Assembly (NCBI GenBank): GCA_030641665.1
Contig: DAOWHA010000014.1
Coordinates: forward strand, 1-10,166
Direction: 5' to 3'
Length of the DNA stretch: 10,166 bases
Origin: JAGLTA01 sp023142625
Lineage (GTDB): Bacteria > Patescibacteriota > Patescibacteriia > JAACEG01
The position numbers and the translations under genes were made by a program. Position 1 is the first letter of the stretch. Each line of letters starts with the position of its first letter. Under the pieces are notes generated by a model. It had not been told where the DNA came from. It ran no database searches and saw nothing but the letters and a program-made list of their open reading frames with translations. Positions 5,517 to 10,166 of the stretch are shown here, piece after piece.

Positions 5517-7109
5517 ATGCGTCCTAAACCTACAGTTTTAATAATTTTAGACGGATGGGGAGTCGCTTCTCATTATTCTGGAAACGCTATCACAAGCGCT
5601 GATCCTCAATTTTTTAATTATTTGACAAGCAATTTTCCAACCTCTGTTATACAGGCTTCAGGAGAAGCTGTTGGTTTGTCATGGAATGAAGTTGGAAATT
5701 CTGAAGTAGGGCATTTAAATATCGGCGCTGGGAAAATTGTTTATCAAAATTTGATGAAAATTTCAAAGTCAATAGAAGAAAATTCGTTTTATGAAAATCA
5801 GGTTTTAATCAGCGCTTTTGAGCATGCTAAAAATAATAATTCTAAGATTCATTTTTTAGGGTTGCTTTCCAGCGGAGGGATACATAGTTATTTAAGCCAT
5901 TTATACGCTTTATTGGAAATGGCGAAAAAACAGAATTTTACTGAAGTATATATTCATTTGATTTTAGACGGGCGAGACAGTGAATATAACGAAGGAATTA
6001 ATTTAGTTTCTCGCTTAATAAATAAATTAAATAATATGCAAATTGGAAAAATCGCTACTCTTTCAGGGCGATTTTACGCTATGGATAGAGATAATAATTG
6101 GGAAAGAGTTGAAAAGGCTTACTCAGTTATGGTTAGCGGAAAGGCCGATAGATATTCCAAAGACCCAATAAGCATTATTAATAAATCATATCAGGAAAAT
6201 AATTTTGATGAGGAATTTATTCCAACGGTTATTATTGATAATAATGAAAATCCGATTGCTAAGATTGAAAACAGCGATTCAGTAATCTTTTTTAATTTTA
6301 GGAGCGATCGGGCAAGACAATTAACCAAAGCGTTTAGTTTGCCTGTTTTTGATAAATTTAACAGGAAAAATTATTTGGATAATCTTAAATTTATCACTTT
6401 TACCGAATATGAAAAAAATTTGCCGGTTGAAGTTGCGTTCCAAAGGGAAGAGATTAAAAATCCGTTTGCTAAAGTTATCAGCGATAATAAATTAACGCAG
6501 TTGCATATTGCAGAGACAGAAAAATACGCTCATATTACATATTTTTTAAACGGCGGAAAAGAAGAGCCGTTTTTAGGCGAAGATAATGTAATTATACCTT
6601 CTCCAAAAATCGCAAGTTATGATAAGATTCCTGAAATGTCGGCAAAACTTATTACTAAAAGGGTTATCAAAGATGTTATGGCTGATAAATATGATTTTAT
6701 AGCTATAAATTTTGCCAATCTTGATATGGTTGGACATACAGGCAATCTTAAAGCCGCTATCAATGCCGCGAAAACAGTTGATAAATGCTTGCAGGAGATA
6801 GTCGAGCTTGTTCTAATAAAAAACGGCGCCGCAATTATTATAGCCGATCATGGCAATGCTGAAGAAATGATCGATAAACAGAATGCTGAGATTATTAAAG
6901 AACATAGCAATAATCCTGTTCCGATTATTGCTGTTAAAAATGATTTTCAAGGCGCTCAGGCGGGATTTTTATCACCGCTTAAAGACAAAGACAAAGATAA
7001 GTTAAGTGATCTCCAGCCAGTCGGAGTTTTGTCTGATATTGCCCCTACTATTTTAAAAATAATGGAAATCCCAAAACCGCCAGAGATGACTGGAATATCG
7101 CTAGTATGA
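5517..7109 (+). CDS. gpmI: 2,3-bisphosphoglycerate-independent phosphoglycerate mutase, copy 2
   Basis: Same reaction and fold as the gene before it, but a distinct paralogue; 530 aa. I use ATG 5517 (MRPKPTVLIILDGWG) instead of the in-frame GTG at 5505, which lies in the octamer array and adds four residues. With this start the metal ligand is D12 and the nucleophile S62 (GNSEVGH), the same numbers as in the well-studied Bacillus stearothermophilus enzyme. Also seen are SGGIHSY, LDGRDS, GRFYAMDRDNNWERV, FFNFRSDRARQ, ETEKYAHITYFLNGG, NLDMVGHTGN, ADHGNAEEM and EHSNNPVP, so all catalytic groups are present. This copy is closer to the common bacterial type (GSEVGHLNIGAG-type signature, AETEKYAH, SPKIASYD) than copy 1. 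Near the C-terminus, before DIAPTIL, an extended segment carries KDKDKDK encoded by a hexamer repeat. The stop is only 10 nt from the stop of the convergent glycosyltransferase gene. Confidence 0.95.
   Translation: MRPKPTVLIILDGWGVASHYSGNAITSADPQFFNYLTSNFPTSVIQASGEAVGLSWNEVGNSEVGHLNIGAGKIVYQNLMKISKSIEENSFYENQVLISAFEHAKNNNSKIHFLGLLSSGGIHSYLSHLYALLEMAKKQNFTEVYIHLILDGRDSEYNEGINLVSRLINKLNNMQIGKIATLSGRFYAMDRDNNWERVEKAYSVMVSGKADRYSKDPISIINKSYQENNFDEEFIPTVIIDNNENPIAKIENSDSVIFFNFRSDRARQLTKAFSLPVFDKFNRKNYLDNLKFITFTEYEKNLPVEVAFQREEIKNPFAKVISDNKLTQLHIAETEKYAHITYFLNGGKEEPFLGEDNVIIPSPKIASYDKIPEMSAKLITKRVIKDVMADKYDFIAINFANLDMVGHTGNLKAAINAAKTVDKCLQEIVELVLIKNGAAIIIADHGNAEEMIDKQNAEIIKEHSNNPVPIIAVKNDFQGAQAGFLSPLKDKDKDKLSDLQPVGVLSDIAPTILKIMEIPKPPEMTGISLV
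6981..6998 (+). repeat. Three tandem AAAGAY hexamers inside the second gpmI
   Basis: AAAGAC, AAAGAC and AAAGAT encode KDKDKD within the loop between NNPVPIIAV and SDIAPTIL. The whole loop is about a dozen residues longer than in the neighbouring copy. As 6 is a multiple of 3, unit number can change without breaking the frame. It looks like local slippage expansion in a tolerant loop. Confidence 0.75.
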
Positions 7110-7119
7110 TTTAAAGTAA

Positions 7120-7872
7120 TTATGGTTTTGTAAAATATTGCCGCAATTTAAAAAACGGTCGGCTAAAGAATAAAAATAGTGGCGGCTTTAAGCCATTGAT
7201 ATGCCAAGCTTGATATAACTCGCGCCAACCTTTAATTCTTTGCTGAATATTTGTTGCGCTATATCCGCCTTCTCGCATACATACTAAATTTTGATCAAGA
7301 TAAAACAGTTTTATCTTGTTTTTTTTTATAAATCTAAGCATCAGCTCATAGTCAGCAGCGATCGAAAATTTTAAATTAAACAGCCCATATTTATCATATA
7401 CTTCTTTTTTTACAAAAAAAGTTGGATGCGGAATAATCCATCCGCGTTTAATTTTTTTTTCGCTGAATTTTCCTGCTTTCCAATATCTGGTTACCATGCT
7501 TTTATTAAGACGGTTTATATAAATTAAATTTCCATAGCATCCGTCTATTTTTTGATTAATAAAACAATCGGCAATTTTTGTTAACGCTTTATTGCCAATA
7601 TAAAGATCATCAGAATTTAAAAATCCAACTATGTCGCCGCGCGCAATTTTAATCCCTTTATTCATAGCGTCATAAATTCCTTTATCTGGCTCAGAAACGA
7701 TTTTAGCGATTTTGTTTTTATATTTTTCAATTATATCCAATGTTCCATCAGTTGATGCGCCGTCAATAATAATATATTCAACATTTTTGTAATCTTGAGC
7801 CAAAACGCTTTCAATCGCATCCTCGATAAAATCAGCGCTATTTAGGCTTATTGTAACAATAGACATTTTCAT
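7120..7872 (-). CDS. Family 2 (GT-A) glycosyltransferase
   Basis: Probable transferase moving a sugar from a nucleotide-sugar to a growing glycan on the cytoplasmic face of the membrane; 250 aa. The N-terminus MKMSIVTISLN and SVLAQDYKNVEYIIIDGASTDGT (to residue 44) are the nucleotide-binding start of GT2 enzymes; EPDKGIYDAMNKG (61-73) and the metal/nucleotide motif LNSDD (85-89) follow. Then HPTFFVKKEVYDKYG and AADYELMLRF contain the likely acceptor/base region, and REGGYS is typical of the WcaA/WcaE-like subgroup. No transmembrane segment is evident; the C-terminal LFLFFSRPFFKLRQYF may attach to the membrane. Two starts are possible, ATG at 7872 or at 7866; I give the longer. It follows the next upstream gene after 1 nt, so it is the last gene seen of the minus-strand operon. 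Sugar and acceptor are unknown. Confidence 0.9.
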   Translation of the reverse strand: MKMSIVTISLNSADFIEDAIESVLAQDYKNVEYIIIDGASTDGTLDIIEKYKNKIAKIVSEPDKGIYDAMNKGIKIARGDIVGFLNSDDLYIGNKALTKIADCFINQKIDGCYGNLIYINRLNKSMVTRYWKAGKFSEKKIKRGWIIPHPTFFVKKEVYDKYGLFNLKFSIAADYELMLRFIKKNKIKLFYLDQNLVCMREGGYSATNIQQRIKGWRELYQAWHINGLKPPLFLFFSRPFFKLRQYFTKP

Positions 7873-7873
7873 T

Positions 7874-8746
7874 TTATTTTTTGCGGTGATATATTTTTAA
7901 TAAAGCAGAAATTTGTTTTTTGCTTAATATAATATTTATGATTATACGAAAATTATAATGGAATAAATTTTTAATTTTTAAATAAAAAGACGGGCTATGT
8001 TTTAAGATTATATAATAGGTGTTAAATATATTTGAACGCGACTTTATGTTAAACATTTTCCAATATAATCCCATTTTTTTGTCATTCTTTTTTTTTAATT
8101 TTTCTTTATTATAAGTTATCGTATTATAACTAATAAATAATTTAAATTCTACTCGTTTTGCCCTTATAAAAAATTCGTAATCAGCAAAATAATGAGGTAA
8201 TCTTTTTTGATTAAATATGCCTATTTTTTTAAAAATTTTAATTGGTATTAAGGTGCCCCTGCATGATATTGCGTCAACAGTTATTAAAGATTTATTTTTA
8301 TCATATAAAATAATGTTGTATAGATATTTTTTCCAATCAATATTTATTCCGCTATCTTCAATAATATTTTTATCATAAAAATTTTTTAATAGCGTTCCAA
8401 TGCAGCTGTTTTTATTTTTTAAATGAATAGCGATTAGTTTTGTAAAAAAATCAGAATTAAATTCAGTATCATCATTTAAAGTTAATACCACATCGTTTTC
8501 ATCCGCTTTATTTAAGATATATCTAAGCCCTTTATTCATTCCGGCAGTCCACCATAGATTTCCGTCGCCTTTTAGAATGGTGGTTTGCGGATATTTAGCC
8601 ATTATTGCATTTTTTGATCCATCAGTTGATCCATCGTCCACTACAATTACTTCAAAATTAGCATAAGTCTGCTTGTATATGCAATCAAGGCATTCAATTG
8701 TTAATTTTTTTCTATTGTGGATTGTCATTAACGCATAAATTTTCAT
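7874..8746 (-). CDS. Family 2 glycosyltransferase, rhamnosyltransferase-like
   Basis: GT-A fold transferase of 290 aa, distinct from its downstream neighbour. Visible are MKIYALMTIHNRKK at the start, VVDDGSTDGS (35-44), GDGNLWWTAGMNKG (60-73), LNDDTEF (90-96, metal/nucleotide motif), SCRGTLIPIKIFKKIG and HYFADYEFFIRAKR (acceptor/base region). The NLWWTAGMN block recalls enzymes annotated as rhamnosyltransferases, but the sugar is a guess. I start at ATG 8746: the frame is open further upstream to 8845, but those 33 residues overlap the methyltransferase gene and do not resemble a GT2 start. With this start ATG overlaps the TGA of the upstream methyltransferase (ATGA, 8743-8746), a classic arrangement for coupled translation. 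The C-terminal ~80 residues are basic and rich in I, F and Y, possibly membrane-associated. A run of nine T at 8088-8096 lies in the gene. Confidence 0.9.
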   Translation of the reverse strand: MKIYALMTIHNRKKLTIECLDCIYKQTYANFEVIVVDDGSTDGSKNAIMAKYPQTTILKGDGNLWWTAGMNKGLRYILNKADENDVVLTLNDDTEFNSDFFTKLIAIHLKNKNSCIGTLLKNFYDKNIIEDSGINIDWKKYLYNIILYDKNKSLITVDAISCRGTLIPIKIFKKIGIFNQKRLPHYFADYEFFIRAKRVEFKLFISYNTITYNKEKLKKKNDKKMGLYWKMFNIKSRSNIFNTYYIILKHSPSFYLKIKNLFHYNFRIIINIILSKKQISALLKIYHRKK

Positions 8747-9519
8747 ATATGTTTGTTCTTTGTGGCTTTTATAAAAGAGATAGCATACCACCTGTCTTTT
8801 AACATATCTGTTTTGGCGGCTTCTTTCTCGGACACTTGAAACCAAAAACCGAATTTTTTATTAAATTTTAAAAATTTTTGCTCCATTATATTATAACCAA
8901 TAAATAGTTTTTTTACCCTATTTTTATTATACAGTTTGTTTATTGGTAAAACATCTTTGATTCCATAAGGAATAGTAACTAATAATATACCTTCATTTTT
9001 TAATATTCTTTTTATTTCCCTCATAGCTTTTATGTCTCCATTTGGATCATAGTCGCTTCCATATCTCCCAGAAACTCCAATATGCTCTAATGTAGAAATA
9101 CAAGTAACGCAATCAAAATAATTATCAGGATAATCAGTTTTTCTTATATCGCCTTCTGCAAATTTTATATTATCATCTTTGATAGTTTTTTTATTTAGAT
9201 CTATTCCGTGTATCTCTATCTGTTTTGGTAATAATTCATATAGCATATTACAGGCGGTTGATCCTATGTCAAGCAATTTACCGTCCGTAATTTTTATATT
9301 TTTTATCATCCAAGGATATTCTAAATATCTGTCAGAATTAGGCGGTTGTCGCGCTAATATTTTGCGCAATAGAACGCAATCCTTGTATTTTTCGCATTCG
9401 TTTTGTTCAATGTAATTGTTTATTGATTTTATGTAAATCGCGATTTTTTTATTTATTAAATTTAATAGACGCAATATTTTTAACAAAAAGTTTAGGAATA
9501 ATAATGTGAGGTTTTTCAT
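8743..9519 (-). CDS. Class I SAM-dependent methyltransferase of a glycan cluster
   Basis: Protein of 258 aa with a Rossmann-type methyltransferase core. RYLEYPWMIKNI (64-75) precedes motif I LLDIGSTACN (82-91), then the acidic GIDLN (D107), FAEGDIRKTDYPDNYFD (120-136), ISTLEHIG (141-148) and YDPNGDIKAMREIKRILKNEGILLVTIPYG. This order, with RYxEYPW before motif I and the DPxGDIKAM segment, is familiar from methyltransferases in polysaccharide clusters. Motif I lacks the usual GxGxG pattern (GSTAC instead), which that subgroup often shows. Residues 1-34 are hydrophobic and basic without acidic residues and could lie on the membrane. Flanked by glycosyltransferases and overlapping the next by 4 nt, it probably methylates a sugar or its lipid-linked intermediate, but other small-molecule or capping roles are possible. 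The start at 9519 has no Shine-Dalgarno motif. Confidence 0.85.
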   Translation of the reverse strand: MKNLTLLFLNFLLKILRLLNLINKKIAIYIKSINNYIEQNECEKYKDCVLLRKILARQPPNSDRYLEYPWMIKNIKITDGKLLDIGSTACNMLYELLPKQIEIHGIDLNKKTIKDDNIKFAEGDIRKTDYPDNYFDCVTCISTLEHIGVSGRYGSDYDPNGDIKAMREIKRILKNEGILLVTIPYGIKDVLPINKLYNKNRVKKLFIGYNIMEQKFLKFNKKFGFWFQVSEKEAAKTDMLKDRWYAISFIKATKNKHI

Positions 9520-9550
9520 AATTATAAAGTTATTAAATTTGTAGCATTAA

Positions 9551-10166
9551 TTATTTTATTAATATTTTATGTAATAATTTTTTTATAGGAACAGTAATTT
9601 GTAATTTAAGAAATTTTAAAAAATATTTAAATTGCATTTTATATATTTTAATTTTAGATAATTTCAATTTTTTTGCCATAATTAAAAATTTTGTGTGATA
9701 ATCTAGCCAAATATTATTTCCCCAATCACGAACATTGCCAGATCGATAAATCACATAAGGTTGGCTTATGTAAGTTATACTAGTGCCTTCGGCGGCAAGT
9801 ATATGTAGAAATATAAAAGTATGAATAAAATTTATTCCTATGTATTTTTTATAATAGTTTACATATTTGAGCCAGTGTTCGCGATTGAAAACAAAAATAG
9901 ATAAATATATTAAGTTCATTCCAACATTTTGGAATTTTGAATTAGGGGAATTTTTAAAGAAAAAAATATTTATATCATCAAATGTTTCATCGCCAAATTC
10001 AATCATTTTTTCAACAACAATTTTTTTAGTATTTGTATCCATTCGAGAATAGTTAAGCATTAAGAATCTGTTTTTCTTGTTAATTTTTAGTTTTTTGATG
10101 ATTTTGGATATAGTGTTGTTGTATAACAAATCATCATCACTGACAAACCAACAATATTTCCCCCTC
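9551..10166 (-). CDS. Family 2 glycosyltransferase, N-terminus outside window
   Basis: The frame is open to the right edge, so the TTG at 10129 is not the start; 204 residues up to the stop are visible. The first visible residues read GKYCWFVSDDDLLYNNTISKI: the W-F-x-S-DDD-L pattern is the metal/nucleotide motif of GT-A family 2 enzymes, and about 80-100 residues before it must be missing. Later IFVFNREHWLKY and ISQPYVIYRSGNVRDWG resemble the second half of GT2 proteins of the abequosyltransferase-like type, where a W and the YRxGN segment are recurrent. The C-terminus is rich in K, I and L (VPIKKLLHKILIK), possibly an amphipathic membrane anchor. The gene is very AT-rich even for this window. 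It is 31 nt upstream of the methyltransferase and in the same direction, so probably in the same operon. Confidence 0.85.
   Translation of the reverse strand, partial: RGKYCWFVSDDDLLYNNTISKIIKKLKINKKNRFLMLNYSRMDTNTKKIVVEKMIEFGDETFDDINIFFFKNSPNSKFQNVGMNLIYLSIFVFNREHWLKYVNYYKKYIGINFIHTFIFLHILAAEGTSITYISQPYVIYRSGNVRDWGNNIWLDYHTKFLIMAKKLKLSKIKIYKMQFKYFLKFLKLQITVPIKKLLHKILIK

Noticed and set aside
8747..8845. 33-residue N-terminal extension of the second glycosyltransferase
   Set aside because: It overlaps the methyltransferase coding region and does not resemble a GT2 start; ATG 8746 fits the family and the ATGA overlap.
9521..9526. TATAAT on the minus strand before the methyltransferase
   Set aside because: It is only 2 nt from the ATG, so transcription would start inside the gene; the site is simple A/T sequence.

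Overview
The window is AT-rich bacterial DNA in which coding density is high and intergenic gaps are short. TGA, TAA and the other stops are used normally (pgk, the second gpmI and the methyltransferase end in TGA), so there is no sign of the UGA=Gly code. No start codon that I accept has a Shine-Dalgarno motif at normal spacing. The gene set, the style of the proteins and the short degenerate tandem repeats at gene borders suggest an uncultivated Candidate Phyla Radiation (Patescibacteria, Parcubacteria-like) genome. That placement is an inference from familiarity, not a computed result.

Left part, all on the + strand: the last 79 codons of a queuine/preQ1 tRNA-guanine transglycosylase (tgt), recognised by its zinc site; a DNA adenine methyltransferase (251-1234) whose first ~78 residues and remainder look like two different methylase families; then lower glycolysis: pgk (1246-2430), eno (2538-3836), gpmI (3845-5413) and a second, clearly divergent gpmI (5517-7109). 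Together pgk, phosphoglycerate mutase and enolase carry 1,3-bisphosphoglycerate to phosphoenolpyruvate. The genes for GAPDH, TIM and pyruvate kinase are not in the window. tgt, the methylase and pgk are spaced by about 10 nt, and eno and gpmI by 8 nt. eno and the second gpmI each have a longer leader with a good sigma-70-like promoter.

Right part, all on the - strand and convergent with the glycolysis genes (10 nt between the two stop codons): a glycan-synthesis cluster read right to left as glycosyltransferase (its N-terminus lies beyond the window), class I SAM methyltransferase, glycosyltransferase, glycosyltransferase. Two of these genes overlap by ATGA and the next pair is 1 nt apart, so at least three are one transcription unit. 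The likely product is a modified surface polysaccharide or glycan; the substrate cannot be told.

The most unusual structure is a set of short, degenerate tandem repeats of period 7 or 8: TCGGANN heptamers translated in frame inside pgk, TTACTWA heptamers directly before eno, and TTAAAGTG-like octamers in two opposed arrays filling the gap between the two gpmI genes, where they also create a promoter-like sequence and a perfect 15-bp inverted repeat. A KD-encoding hexamer run in the second gpmI is similar in kind. The other leading points are the chimeric methylase and the two adjacent, non-identical gpmI genes. I see no RNA gene, CRISPR array, IS element or phage gene, and no gene-free stretch longer than about 110 bases.
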